A stretch of DNA of 64,000 nt from Rhytidiadelphus loreus. Taxonomy: Eukaryota > Streptophyta > Bryopsida > Hypnales > Hylocomiaceae. The notes beneath the pieces are model-generated. The model saw only the letters and a list, made by a program, of their open reading frames with translations, was not told the origin of the DNA and did not search any database. The stretch covers positions 78,243,839 to 78,307,838 of the forward strand of contig OX344761.1 in the NCBI GenBank assembly GCA_947034895.1, given 5' to 3'. This document shows positions 13,900-24,734 of the stretch, one piece after another (within the stretch, counting starts at the first letter, position 1; every line of letters starts with the position of its first letter). The translations under genes were made by a program, and so were the position numbers.

Positions 13900-15782
13900 T
13901 TAATTCAATCAAGAGGGGGTACCCGTGGGCATTTAGAGGACATATGGTCGCTCTGATCCCATGACTTAGAATGATCGAGCGACTTGTACAATAACGCTTC
14001 AATCGTTAGTGATTCAACATTCTTGTTGACAACGCAGCATTGTTAGTCTTGATGAAATTCATCGGAATCGATATTCATGAATAATTTCATGGATCCTGAA
14101 TTCGCAATTGCGTCAATTATGTGCTCATGGCGTTCGTCCGAGTATAATTTTACTCGATCACTCAATTTATCATTGAACAAGGCGGTTGTCACGGATTTAT
14201 TGGTGGGCAAGGACATGAGCACATACATAATTCACCCCCAAGGGATACCCCGACTGCGACGTCATTGTTTTCAGTTCATTTTAGCACCTCATTAGACCTG
14301 TAAATAATTCCAAGTGAAAGAGTAATTTGCACAAATTCCAAACCTATCCAGATTCTCACCGTCATTTGTTTAATTACCACTTAGAGTCACTGAAGCCAGT
14401 GCGGTCAAATTCATTCAATTGACGCTATTCAGAGGGCCCAAATTGCGACATTCCATTGCGTGAAGCTTTAAATACGAGGACTCGGTGGTATAGGTCGAAG
14501 TGTACGGGACGGGATGGGCGTTCGAAGTCGTCTCAATTTCGTGAATTTCTGCCAATTTAACGAATTTAGATTTGAGGTTGCAAGCCAAAGGTCTTCCATG
14601 GCTATGATGATCCATTCCAAATTGCTGTTTTTCTTCAGTACAGACCCTGAATGCAGGGCGAAATTCAAATGATCTCACAAGTTGGAGCGAGTAGGGACTT
14701 GAGGATGAAAACATCTGATCGTGCTTTCTGTAAAACGTACTAATATATATCAACTACTTCTTGAGTCGATTCTTACGACCTTCATTAATTGATTCCCCAA
14801 AACGTGAATCCTTTGTTCCGAGTGCTTTTGTTAATGTTTGGCGCACGGGCATCTGGGACAGCCATAGTCACAACGCACACCTGGCAGGTTGTGATATATC
14901 AGGGACAGAAACATGAGACCAAACAGCACATGAGCAATTTTTCGCTCCTTACAAGCCCTTCACCGAAACCAGGGTGGACAAGTTACTAGAGCGAGTTCCT
15001 CGTACTAACGGCATCTTTTGCACCCACCGGAAGGCGGAAATTTGCGGAGTAGTTGCGATGGATCATTTAGGAAACACAGTGACCGGCGCTGACCTAATTG
15101 AACTTCCGTTTGGGTATAGATTTGCGTTTGAGTTTAAGAATTTATAGGTTGGTTTTGGATGAGCTGACGTGTTTGCGGCTTGATTGCAGGTTTGTTCATG
15201 AGTTCCTCAAAATAAACCCGAAATAGTGGTTGACACTGAACGTGGAGGGACTATATATATCGATGTGAGTGACGAGACTCTGTTTTGGGGTACTGTGGTG
15301 GATGCCTTGCTTTCTACTGAGAATGAATTGATATTCATTTTGGTAAGCACAAATACTCTGGGTGATTTGGTAGCTATGATGTTTTTGTTCTATTAGGCTT
15401 GCTGCTGTATTAATTGTTGATTACAACAGTTATGAAGTGGTTATGCTCCACAACCACTCCCCCTAACCCTAGCCCCTAAAACCCTTTCTCCAGTATTGGA
15501 TCGCCAGATCATAACACTCTTTTTAAGACTAAGAAACTTAAATCTGGAGCCAAGAATACTACTGGCCACTTTCGTGGCTCAGCGTGTACAGTTTTCCACA
15601 AGCAAATCCGTAGTTGAGTTACTGAGGACGACATAAATCTGCAGAGTGCAGACTACCTGAAGCCCGCCATGAATCATACCATGACAGACTCTAGGATTAC
15701 GAATTAGCAACACAAAAAACGGTACGTACTCTTGAGCGAGCGGCAATTCGAAATCCTGCACAGGTCAGCTCAAGATACCTGA
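13900..15782. other. 3' flank and intergenic
   Basis: No recognised gene. GC is moderate near the pseudogene and falls away. It holds one short open stretch (14917-15147). A CCCTAA-like run at 15460-15485 is too short to be telomeric. Confidence 0.5.
14917..15147 (+). other. Open 76-codon stretch, possible exon remnant
   Basis: This frame is stop-free from after TGA at 14914 to TAG at 15145-15147 and has protein-like composition, for example FFAPYKPFTETRVDKL and then LIELPFGYRFAFEFKNL. It has no ATG near its start and no clear flanking splice sites were fixed. I do not recognise it. It could be an exon of an unseen gene or chance. Confidence 0.25.
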
Positions 15783-16530
15783 CACAGGGAGATTATTTCG
15801 TTTTACTACCTAGGAAAACAGGGCATTTTACTACCTATTTTCCTATGTACTTAAGACTAAAGTAGTAAAAGACAGAATGTAGTGAATGCACTACCATCTC
15901 TACATTTTGAAAGTAGTAAAATGACAAATGTAGTGAATGGAAAATGTAGTAAATTGGGAACGTAGGAAATGGAAAATGTAGTAAACTGAAACAAGGAAAG
16001 CAGAGTGTAGTCTTTCATGGACCAATTATTTATGAGAAATATTAATATCAATACACCATTTTGTTCCTTTCGTAACAATACAAAGGATACATTATTGTAT
16101 GCTGTATAACATTGTAGTGTACAATGTACCCCACAGTGCAATACTTTGCACATTCCACATGGAGGCAAAAACTGCGATGCAACTATGTGGGAAGCTTGCA
16201 TCTTATACTCCACCGGAGTCTCAACAGCGACAATCCTTATGGGATAATGTCCTCAACAAAAAACTACATGGTAAAATCACATTTTTTTTCAAATGTGTGA
16301 GAAAGTAGTAAAACTGGGTTGTTTCCTATGTTATGTATTTTACTACAATCATGCATAATAGGAATGTATGCTAGAAAGTAATAAATTGGGTTGTTTACTA
16401 TGTAATGTACTAAAATGACTGAAATTCTACATAGCGATTCCAAATCTCTACATGCTCACACTTTCGAAAGTGGTGTTTTCCTTGATTTTACTACATTGAT
16501 AATGTAGGAAACGAGAAAAATCTCCTTGTG
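15783..16530. mobile_element. CACTA-like non-autonomous element
   Basis: Begins CACAGGGAGATTATTTCG and ends AAATCTCCTTGTG, which is the inverse with few mismatches. It is flanked by TGA on both sides (15780-15782 and 16531-16533). The interior is rich in repeated TAGTAAA and ATGTAGT phrases on both strands. The 3-bp duplication and CAC start fit the CMC superfamily. It has no transposase frame. Confidence 0.72.
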
Positions 16531-16681
16531 TGAATCTCGGTGATATTTGATGCGATTGATCACATGATGATTGCTGCAGTTGCCCCGAGCTCCTTTAAAA
16601 TCCTCTCATCTGCTACAGCTGGTCAAGCCATAGTCGCTCACCACGATTAGGATTCCAAGGACAACCTTAATTCTTAGATCT

Positions 16682-16870
16682 ATGGCGCAAAATGGAAAAC
16701 TGCGCAATCTTGTTCCATTTTCGTGTTGCGTCTTGCTCTCGTGAAGTCGTTGCTTGTAAGCCGCGCCACCTGCACCGTGACGATCCGCAACTGGACGACT
16801 CGCACCATAGTTGTGTTGACAGCCACAGGGAACCTTGTCCGGTTCACTGGGCAGTGAATCCGGCGCAAAC
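16682..16870 (+). pseudogene. Broken copy of the small secreted-protein gene
   Basis: Aligns with 23412-23580 of the intact gene. The upstream sequence about CACCACGATTAGGATTCC is shared as well (16637 against 23150). One base is missing where the intact gene reads AAAATTGCG (here AAACTGCG), so the frame is lost within the signal peptide. Similarity fades after about 16870. The matching 3' coding end lies displaced at 18303-18420. Confidence 0.8.
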
Positions 16871-17099
16871 AGCTCGCGTTGCCCCGTGATCTGTTACGCA
16901 CTGGAACTTTCTTTTCTTTCGACGCGCGCGCGACGAGGTGGTGCGTGGCCTCGCTCACACATGCCCTGGAGCCGCTAACTGGTGGTTTTGATTGGGCGCT
17001 GGGACAGAGGGTGACGATGGGTTGCAGTTTTGGCCAGTGCGGCTCGAAAAGTTATCCCACTTATTTACAAATTGGATTTACCAAACTCGCAATTAATAT

Positions 17100-17575
17100 T
17101 AATTAATTGAAATTTTAAGGCATTCTTTTAAATTCAATTTTTAAACCCTAATTAAAATTATTTGATTAATTTTTTGGGGGTAAATTCAGATTTTGTAGAG
17201 TTGGATTCATCATATTTTTATCAATGTTAATTAAATAAAATTTGAAAGCATTCTTTTAAATTCGATTTAAAAACCGTAATTACAATTATTTGATTAATTT
17301 TTTGGGCGATAAATTCACTTTTGTAGAGTTGAATTCATCATATTTTTATTAATGTTAATTAAAAAAAAATTGAAGGCATTCTTTCAAATTTGATTTAAAA
17401 ATCCTAATTAAAATTATTTGATTAATTGTTTTTGGGATAATTTCACCTCTGCACAATTGGATCCATCATATTTTTATTAGTGTTAATTAAATAAAACTTG
17501 AAGGCATTCTTTTAAATTCAATTAAAAATCCCCAATTAAATTTTATTTTTTATTTTTTGGGGGTATTTCAAGAGA
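17100..17575. repeat. Tandem repeat, about 128-bp unit, four copies
   Basis: Four AT-rich units, each with a GGCATTCTTTTAAATT-like phrase (about 17118, 17246, 17372 and 17501), TTTGATTAATT and ATTCATCATATTTTTATT. They separate the two parts of the broken secreted-protein copy. Confidence 0.85.
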
Positions 17576-17836
17576 ACAATTTGAGTCTATTCATTGTTGA
17601 GAGTAAATACAAGCACATTAAGGTAGCCTCCTCTTGAAGTGACCATTTAAGTGTTAATTGCCTTTTCGGAGAAGCTAAACTCCTTGAAACAATTTTCATT
17701 AAGATTACATAGGAAGAAAAAAGGAATTGGCATTTAACCCGAGTCGTTTCATATTTTTTGGACCATTTTGGAATTAGTTACAAATTTTTGAAGCTGAAAC
17801 ACAATGGTCACTAAAAGCGACCACCTCCTAAAAACA

Positions 17837-17925
17837 TTGAGAACATAGAGAATGTAGAAGCCTTCTCAAAATATTGAGAATGTAGAAGTCTTCTCAAAAT
17901 ATTGAGAATGTAGAAGCCTTGTCAA
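17837..17925. repeat. 33-bp tandem repeat, three copies
   Basis: The phrase GAGAATGTAGAAGCCTTCTC followed by AAAATATT is repeated in a row with single-base changes. Confidence 0.85.
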
Positions 17926-18224
17926 AATCCAAATAGTCTTGTACGGAAACAATGGAATGTCACGTGTTGATATCAAAGGACTATGCACAGAAAAAATCAC
18001 AATCTTTGATTGTACATAATAGAAAATATACACATTCAAATGATGAAGTACAAAAGGAAAAAAAAATTGGTCAGTACTTTTCATTCTATTTTGTAACTAC
18101 TCTAGTATAGGGACTTGTCCATTTTGTCTTTCACTGTCTATATTTTGTTATTTAGAGCATTGCCATACAAGGGAGAGAAACCTGGAGGCCATACAAAGAT
18201 TTCTAAAATCTACTCATGTACTAG

Positions 18225-18292
18225 ATGTTACTTTTACAGTTCAGACCGGGCGATCTGAAAATGGCACCTGGAATACCACCATTTTAACGAAA
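18225..18292 (+). mobile_element. Right end of a palindrome-family element (fragment)
   Basis: In order it holds GATGTTACTTTTACAG, the degenerate dyad TTCAGACCGGGCGATCTGAA, GGAATACCACC and the inverse terminal repeat CCATTTTAACGAAATTGCC. This is the same order as at 22500-22865 and the inverse of the element end at 49241. No matching left end was found. Confidence 0.75.
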
Positions 18293-18302
18293 TTGCCCAT
18301 TA

Positions 18303-18670
18303 GTGGACAACATGAGCGACTCCATTGACGGAATTGTTGTGGACGACGAGGGAAACAAGATGTCAAGATTCAAACCTTGTTCATGAACCTAGTATGAAGG
18401 TTCATAAAAAGCGTACGTACATGCAGAATATCGAAAAATTCCATTTCAATAGAACCTAAGAATTTCTCTGTCTCCTTGGTCCACATGCAGAGCAAACATA
18501 GTAACCTACAATCAGCAATAGCATCATCGAATTACAGTTCACAGTAGACTTGATAGACAACCTGAGCCATGCCATCGACTGAGGAATCCTCGTAGACCTA
18601 AACTGAAACAAGATTCAAACCTAAGGTTTGTTCACAAAAGGCTTGCTTGCACGTAGGTTATCAAAATTTC
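18303..18670 (+). pseudogene. Two decayed copies of the secreted-protein 3' coding end
   Basis: The first unit (18303-18420) matches 23711-23825 and encodes DNMSDSIDGIVVDDEGNK before an 8-bp insertion breaks the frame. The second (18553-18670) is more diverged and has an in-frame TGA. The spacing of about 250 bases is like that of the units at 23.7-24.3 kb. Confidence 0.75.
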
Positions 18671-20149
18671 TCATTTCAGTAGAGACTTACAAAACTCGAT
18701 CTCCTTAGTTCAGGAAACATGGTAACCTAAAATGCAGCAATAGCTAGAGCATAATGGGATACTAATTGGACAAGCAATATTGCATGTGTGATTTTGACAT
18801 TCACCTCAGCCCTTGGATATGCAAATTGCCATGCAAATTGCATTTCATCCACAACATTGTGTGAAATGCTAAGTTAAGATTTCCACCCCCATCCCCTCCC
18901 GGCTACATAATTAAATCATTTCATGTCCATTTCTTGCGGGTCCACTGCGTGGTTTCAAAGGAATTGACGTTTAATTTGGGTTATGATAGCGGAACCGCCA
19001 CGTATCAGGTGATGCATAGCAGTTGCTACTTATGTGCTGGAAAAATTCCAGCTCGGTCTTTACTGACCAACAAGGAGATAAATTATGATCCTGTGGAGGT
19101 TCAATTGGCAAAAAAATTTACTAATCTTTAAATATAGCATTTGTGTACATCTCTTTGTTGGCAACAGGAAACTACACTAAAGATGATATTTAGTGTCTTG
19201 TACACTAAATACGAAGGCATACACTAAAAGCCAATTACCCTATGAAAGTAAGTAACATTAAATGTCAATTCAAACACTAAATGTGAACCAGAGTTGTCAT
19301 ATCAGACGGAATATCACTGTTCACCGACAGAATCGGACCGATTAGGGCTAGGCGGCTGCAAACTTCAGAGCCTTGTAACTTTTGCAAAAATTCTTCAAAT
19401 AAGGAAAATGAGATGTTTTTCGGCATAATGAGATGTTTTTCGGCATTTACAAAAACGCACGTTAATCCTAAGGAAAACGAAAATTCTGAATCAGTTCATG
19501 CCCAATGCAGTGCCATAACTGAAGTTCGGTAGTGTTTTTTCAATTAACGGCACCACCAGTCCGGTAGCATTCGAATTCGGAGGGTTTTGCAACGTGATTC
19601 AGCAATAATTTTAGCTACATGCAACTTTTTGTAACATGCTTGAGCAAAGTTTTTCAGCAAACATGCAAATTTTGGAGCACGCTTTCGGAAACATGAAACG
19701 CTTTTAGCAAACAGTTTGTGCAAAGTGTACGACGCTCAACATGGAAATATCAATATTGGAATCACGTTTTGTACGTGTTATCAGAAACATTTGAAATTGC
19801 TCCAAAAATTGTATTTAATTTACGAAGGGGTGAATTCTATTAACTCCTGAAGGTGATAACAGATCCTACCTGCACCAGATTGATCACACTCAGATTTTAT
19901 CTCACAAATGAGCCTAGCTCCGCAATGTCAGACAAGAACCAATTGAAACGCACAAATCTTTCAACAAACTGAAGCTTTTCAGTCGAATGTATGCAGCTGT
20001 GTAAGGCGTCAAGTGAGCAACTTCAAAGCCGTGGTAACATTAATGTCAAATCATTGTCACAATGTGTGAATAGAGAATTAGGAACTGTACTCTGTTCATC
20101 TGAAATGAATCTGTACAAACTAATTGGTATTTTGAGTTTGGAACTGAGG
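18671..20149. other. Intergenic, nothing firm
   Basis: No supported gene. ACACTAAAT-like phrases recur at 19170-19290. Confidence 0.45.
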
Positions 20150-20390
20150 GGTGGCTGTTTAAAGAGAGTCTAGTGGCGTGAGTAGATATCAACTTTGAAA
20201 ATGGATAGAACATTGCGTATGTCACAAACTTACGAAACTACTTGTCTGAGTAGACTTTCTCTCAATGAAGGGGGATTAATATTCTTACACTAAAAATCAC
20301 AATGGAGACCACCTAGCTAGTTCGGTGTCAGAAAGAGTGTCAGTTTGGTTGCTTCTTCCTTAGTCGGATAAGCCACAAGGATCTTGTCAG
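20150..20390. repeat. Duplicated intergenic block (partner 25605-25830)
   Basis: Aligns with 25605-25830 in the same orientation. Both contain GAGAGTCTA, TTTCTCTCAA and the shared TTAGTCGGATAAGCCACAAG near the right edge. Confidence 0.8.
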
Positions 20391-21801
20391 TCCAGGAGAT
20401 TTTCATTCCCTCCCTCACACAAAGCGTGGGAAACCTCTAGAGCTATTCCAGTAGGTGTCGAATTTCTCGAAGCGTGTTAGGGAGGCTGGCCGGGGACATG
20501 CATGGAAACCAACTTACGGATTGTTTCTGAAATGAATTTAAAGAAATTCTGTTTCTTTGTTTCACATTGTGTTCCAAGTATCCAGAGTTGCGAACCCACT
20601 TAAGTACTGACATTCGGTACTAGGTAAGCGTTTTCCCTGGGGGTGTATTTTTACTGGGCTTCTTCCTTTGCCTTTTCGTATTCCATTATAAGACTTGATT
20701 CTTCTCGAGTGCCCCTGAGCACATGTCCTTATCAACAGAATTCCTACGTACTAAAAATCTAAAACATTTGAGTTACCGAGAGCTAGTACGTATGTACTTT
20801 CAAGATAGCCCGCGTGGAGCTAAAGTCCACCAACTTGCCGAACCACTGACCGAACCTATGAAGTCCTATACTGTAAGTCTCTGTATGCACCGTCCAACGT
20901 AACACTCATCGATCCCGACTTAATTAATTAGTTCGTTGTTTGCTAATGAAAGCAGGACTGCTGATCGTACCTAGCTACGCACTAAAAATCTACAATAAGT
21001 GAGAGTATGTATTCTCAAGATGTATGTACTGTCAATAAGTGAGAGTATGTACTCTCAAGATAGTCCGCGTGGAGTTAATGTCCACCAAACGCGCCAGGAC
21101 TGCTGACCGTACCTATGAAGTCCTGTGCTGTCTGACTGCTGTATAGTGTATACTGTCTGTGTCTGTCTGCACACTCCGTCCAGCACTCATCGATCACTTA
21201 TTTAGTTAATTCGCTGTAGCTTGTGTGACCGGTGATCAGTTCCAGAGCAGCTAACTTAGCCTCAGTACTCAGCTCCTCTGTGCCCGGGGAGTTTCATCTT
21301 CGACGCTAGCAAATGCATTTAAACGTACGTAAGAAGGAGAACCCGTTCAATGGAGCTATAGGATCGTTGAGTGCAGTATCCAGTTCTTGGCTTGATTATT
21401 GAGAACGTATTTCACTAACTAAATCATCAGTACTAGCTAGATCGATCGATATCAACCTCCCGCCCGTGCACCCGGGCCTGTTATGGCCAGATTCGCATGT
21501 TCTCGACCACTGGGGAAGATGGAGAGTCGTTACAAGGCGGGCGTGATCATGGCGTCGACTCGAAGTGGCGAAGTCCGCTTGCGGTCTGATGGGGTGCAGT
21601 TGTTAGGCTGTCGAGGTTTCCTCATGGTCGCTCTTCTCGTCGTCACGGCGACCACGTTCGTGTTCCAAGACGTTCAGTGCAGCATCACTACCGACGCCCT
21701 CGCACCTGCACCCAATCCGTCGCCTCAGCAAACGCAACTCAATGTGACATTCAATCAATACGAAGGTAGTCCTCTTGATGATTGTGTTGCACGTGCATGT
21801 C

Positions 21802-21972
21802 AACGTCAAATTCGTTAAAGTGGCGCGATTCGATCAAAATTGTGACATGAATGTGCATAATAGTTTAAAATCTACGATTAACATGGATTTATGTTTCAGA
21901 ACGCTTATACTGAAAGGTGCTCTCAGAAGTGCCAAAGTATTGGAATACCGCCAATTTAACGAACTTGTCGTT
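21802..21972. mobile_element. Palindrome-family MITE in intron 1 (fragment gene)
   Basis: Left end AACGTCAAATTCGTTAAAG, right end CCGCCAATTTAACGAAC followed by TTGTCGTT. These are versions of the terminal repeat at 49241. The orthologous copy is at 35532-35681, so this one predates the duplication. Confidence 0.75.
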
Positions 21973-21978
21973 TCTTGC

Positions 21979-22273
21979 CAGGGTTGTCACCGTCACGTCC
22001 TGTTCGTCCGTCAGGATGTCCGGACGGACGTCAGGATTCAACCCTGGCGTCCGTCAGGATTAAAAAAAAAAAAAAAAAAAAAAATTTTTTTTTTTTTTTT
22101 TTGACGACCTGGCTGTTCACTGGTTTGCTCCAGGGTGCTAAACAGGCTGTCAAAAAAAAAAAAAAAATTTTTTTTTTTTTTTTTGGGCTGACGGCAATAC
22201 CGACGCGTCAGGACGGACGCGTCATGACATCCGGACGTGAAAAGCCCACGTCACGTCCGGATAGACAACCCTG
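21979..22273. mobile_element. hAT-like MITE
   Basis: Ends CAGGGTTGTC and GACAACCCTG are perfect inverses, flanked by the 8-bp direct repeat TTTCTTGC (21971-21978 and 22274-22281). The duplicate locus at 35678-35690 has TTTCTTGC once, an empty site. An 8-bp duplication and CAGGG ends mark the hAT superfamily. Inside are two A-run/T-run blocks. Confidence 0.93.
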
Positions 22274-22420
22274 TTTCTTGCTGCTGAGTCCCCGGCCCCT
22301 GAGCCCAAATTCAACTGAACGGCACAAAATGAAGTATGTCTGAGTGTCTAAATAGTACCAAATTTTCTCGGTTCCACGAACAAGCTAGATCACTGGCAAT
22401 TGGGTCACATTATATGTATG

Positions 22421-22865
22421 GGCAACTTTGTTAAAATAGCGTCATTCCCCTACTTAGGCAGTTTTTAGGTTTAGACAAGGCGGTCTGAAATGTACAATTA
22501 TCCTAGATGTCACTTTTACAGTTTGGACCACGCAGTCTGAAATCTATATCATTCCTAGATGACACTTTTACGGTTCACACCGAGCGGTCTGAAAGGGCCA
22601 GGGTGAATTGACCCCCTCATTGCCCCTCCAGGGCAAACCCTGGAATTTTTTATTTGCAAGGTTTAATTTTTTTTTGAAATTCTGAATTCATATTTGCAAT
22701 CAGAGGCCCCAAATTACTCTAGGGAGATGCAAGTATTACCAAAAAATTGGCACAACATAGGGGGCTTTTTTTTCAAACCAACGTTGACCGGAGCAATGAG
22801 GGGGTCAATTCTCCCTGCGCGTCTGAAAGTGGCACACGTAATACTGTCATTTTAACGAAATTACC
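22421..22865. mobile_element. Palindrome-family MITE, with a nested MITE
   Basis: Left end GGCAACTTTGTTAAAATAGC, right end GTCATTTTAACGAAATTACC, flanked by TGTATG on both sides (22415-22420 and 22866-22871). The duplicate locus at 35836-35855 lacks it. Three degenerate dyads lie inside at about 22470, 22514 and 22572 (for example ACACCGAGCGGTCT), each separated by CCTAGATGYCACTTTTAC. The ends and dyads tie it to the large element at 49241. Confidence 0.88.
22596..22820. mobile_element. Mutator-like MITE nested in the previous element
   Basis: Left end GGCCAGGGTGAATTGACCCC; the inverted right end reads GCGCAGGGAGAATTGACCCC, and both continue CCTCATTGC. It is flanked by the perfect 9-bp repeat GTCTGAAAG (22587-22595 and 22821-22829), which is half of a dyad of the host element. 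A 9-bp duplication is typical of Mutator-like elements. Confidence 0.9.
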
Positions 22866-23405
22866 TGTATGTATATATACAGTATATAAAAGTCCATTGG
22901 GTGATGCACTCATTAATTACATGCGTGCTTGCTTTATCTAGCTGCCCCGTGTAGAAATGCTCCACCACTTGATTAACCTTAATGCTTCCTTCACTAGCTG
23001 GTCGAAGTTTGATCTTAGGGTTCTTTCATGGGAAGCTGAAGCTGAAGTGTGTTTTGTTGGATACTCGATCACTGTGGCAGCAGATGCTTTGAACGCCGTT
23101 TTCCACAGTCGAAGCAAGGGTCCAAAGAAACATAAGTGTTTACTTCGAAGCACCACGATTAGGATTCCAAGGACAACCTCAATTCTTACATCTCTAACTT
23201 GTTTCACCTCTCAGTCACTCCCGTCGTGTTGCTGTTATTGCTTCTTCTACGAACCTTTGTTTCGAAAAATCAATGCATCTCAGATCCTTGTCCGTCACTA
23301 AGTTAATATAGTAGTAAAGCTTGCTCCCCTCTGTAGCTCCTCCTCTATACCTAATCGGATAATTTGATCATCACGCAAGATCGATAGAACGACACGCCAA
23401 CAAAG

Positions 23406-23825
23406 ATGGCTATGGCGCAAAATGGAAAAATTGCGCAATCTTGTTCCATTTTCGTGTTGCGTCTTGCTCTCGTGATGTTGTTGTTTGTAAGCCGCGCCAC
23501 TTGCACCGTGACAATCCGCAACTGGACGACTCGCACCACAGTGATGGTGACAGCCAGTCCAAGAGGAGCGGCCGAGGACCTTCTGCCCAGTCAGTGGATC
23601 GAATACACGATCATCAGCAACAAAAGGAGCGCCATGTTCACCTTGGCCACAAACAAACCTGACAACAAAGTGGTCACCGTCTTGCTATATGATGGCCAGG
23701 AAGTAGCGTTGATAGACAACATGAGCGACTCCATTGACGGAATCCTTGTGGACGACAAGGGAAACAAGATTCAAACCTTGTTCATCAATTTGTTAAGGTT
23801 CACAAAAAAGCTCACATACATGTAG
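23406..23825 (+). CDS. Small secreted protein of unknown function
   Basis: A single-exon frame of 139 codons. A signal peptide covers about residues 12-33 (hydrophobic LRLALVMLLFVSRATC). The mature part begins TVTIRNWTTRTTVMVTA, with QWIEYTIISNKRSAMFTLAT in the middle and the end DNMSDSIDGILVDDKGNK before IQTLFINLL. The mature part has no cysteine that could form a disulphide pair. A beta-rich fold is possible, but I recognise no family. ATG at 23406 was chosen because a second ATG two codons later is the one conserved in the broken copy at 16682; either could start translation. Two further copies of the 3' coding end follow at 23961 and 24201. Expression is unproven. Confidence 0.62.
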   Translation: MAMAQNGKIAQSCSIFVLRLALVMLLFVSRATCTVTIRNWTTRTTVMVTASPRGAAEDLLPSQWIEYTIISNKRSAMFTLATNKPDNKVVTVLLYDGQEVALIDNMSDSIDGILVDDKGNKIQTLFINLLRFTKKLTYM

Positions 23826-23960
23826 CTAGGTTCTCAAACTTTCGTTTTCAGTAAAGATTTACAAATTGTCTGTCTCCTTGGCTCTACCAACAAACATGGA
23901 AACCCAATAACCAGCAATAACATCATCAAAGTTGACAGTTGACAGTGGAGTTGGTAGCTA

Positions 23961-24310
23961 GATAACATGAGCCACTCCAGCGACGGAACCCTCGTAGACG
24001 CCAAGGGAAACAAGATTCAAACCTTGTTCATCAATTTGTAAAGGTTCACAAAAAAGCTCACATACATGTAGGCTCTCAAACTTTCGTTAACCTTTCAGTA
24101 AGAGACTTGGAATCTCTTCGTCTCTTTGGTTCTCAGAGCAAATATGTTAACCACACAATAGCAATAGCATCATAGAATTAAAGTTGACAGCAACGTTCGT
24201 AGACAACATGAGCGACTCCATAGACGGAATCCTTGTGGACGACGAGGGAAACAAGATTCAAACCTTGTTCATGAACTTATTATGAAGGTTCACAAAAAGC
24301 GTACGTACTT
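23961..24310 (+). repeat. Two extra tandem copies of the secreted-protein 3' coding end
   Basis: Unit 2 (23961-24080) encodes DNMSHSSDGTLVDAKGNK then IQTLFINL and a stop at 24039-24041. Unit 3 (24201-24310) encodes DNMSDSIDGILVDDEGNK then IQTLFMNLL and a stop at 24283-24285. Together with the gene's own end (23711-23825) they make three units about 245 bp apart. All three stay open to a stop in the same place. Confidence 0.85.
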
Positions 24311-24324
24311 ACGATTTGAAGGTA

Positions 24325-24734
24325 AGGTAACATGCTCTAAAAGCGCCCATTTACGGGCTGTTCCACCTTTTTCATATGCTTATGGAGACCTTAAGAATTT
24401 TGGATTATTTTTCAGAGAAAGAAAAATGAATTCGCCAGAGAACCCAAGTGGTTTTGTAATTTTCCAAGCATTTTTGAATTACTTATGGATTTTCAAAGAT
24501 TTTAGGCGTAGGCACTTATTTGTGACCATAGGTCTCCCAAAATGCGTCCACTTGCAACTTGTAAAGAAATTTGCAGAAATCAAAGACAATGATTGGCTCT
24601 TACAATAGAAAAACAATTTTTCCTTGATGCATTCAATTGCTAAAGTGGTCCATTTAAAGATCACCCCATCTCCATTTTCCACCTAAAAATAGGGGCGGTT
24701 TGAAGAAGATGGGCGCATTTAGAGCATGTTACCT
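24325..24734. mobile_element. 410-bp MITE, copy 1
   Basis: Left end AGGTAACATGCTCTAAAAGC and its inverse at the right end, with TA outside both ends. The interior aligns with 33340-33749 in inverted orientation, and both are 410 bp. It has no coding potential. Confidence 0.85.

Larger units (their letters stand above)
20590..23117 (+). pseudogene. Copy of the LRR-kinase promoter, first exon and part of exon 2
   Basis: Matches 34600-36080, the 5' end of receptor-kinase copy B. The promoter part includes CCCGCGTGGAGCTAAAGTCC, repeated locally at 20810 and 21065. The intact first exon is 21483-21765, with a signal peptide around FLMVALLVVTATTFVF and a phase 1 donor GAAG/GTAGTC. An exon 2 remnant (about 23035-23117) encodes EVCFVGYSITVAADALNAVF and then leaves homology. 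No LRR or kinase exons follow. The intron holds three insertions that copy B lacks or has shorter: a hAT MITE, a palindrome-family MITE and a nested MITE. It might still make a short secreted peptide, but as a receptor it is a fragment. Confidence 0.85.

Noticed and set aside
15460..15485. Telomere-like CCCTAA repeats
   Set aside because: Only two to three imperfect units in ordinary intergenic DNA.
16680..16958. Minus-strand frames opposite the secreted-protein copies (also 23351-23539)
   Set aside because: They are antisense shadows of the duplicated secreted-protein gene.
21975..22343. Frame with poly-Lys and poly-Phe runs
   Set aside because: It is the translation of A and T runs inside a hAT MITE.
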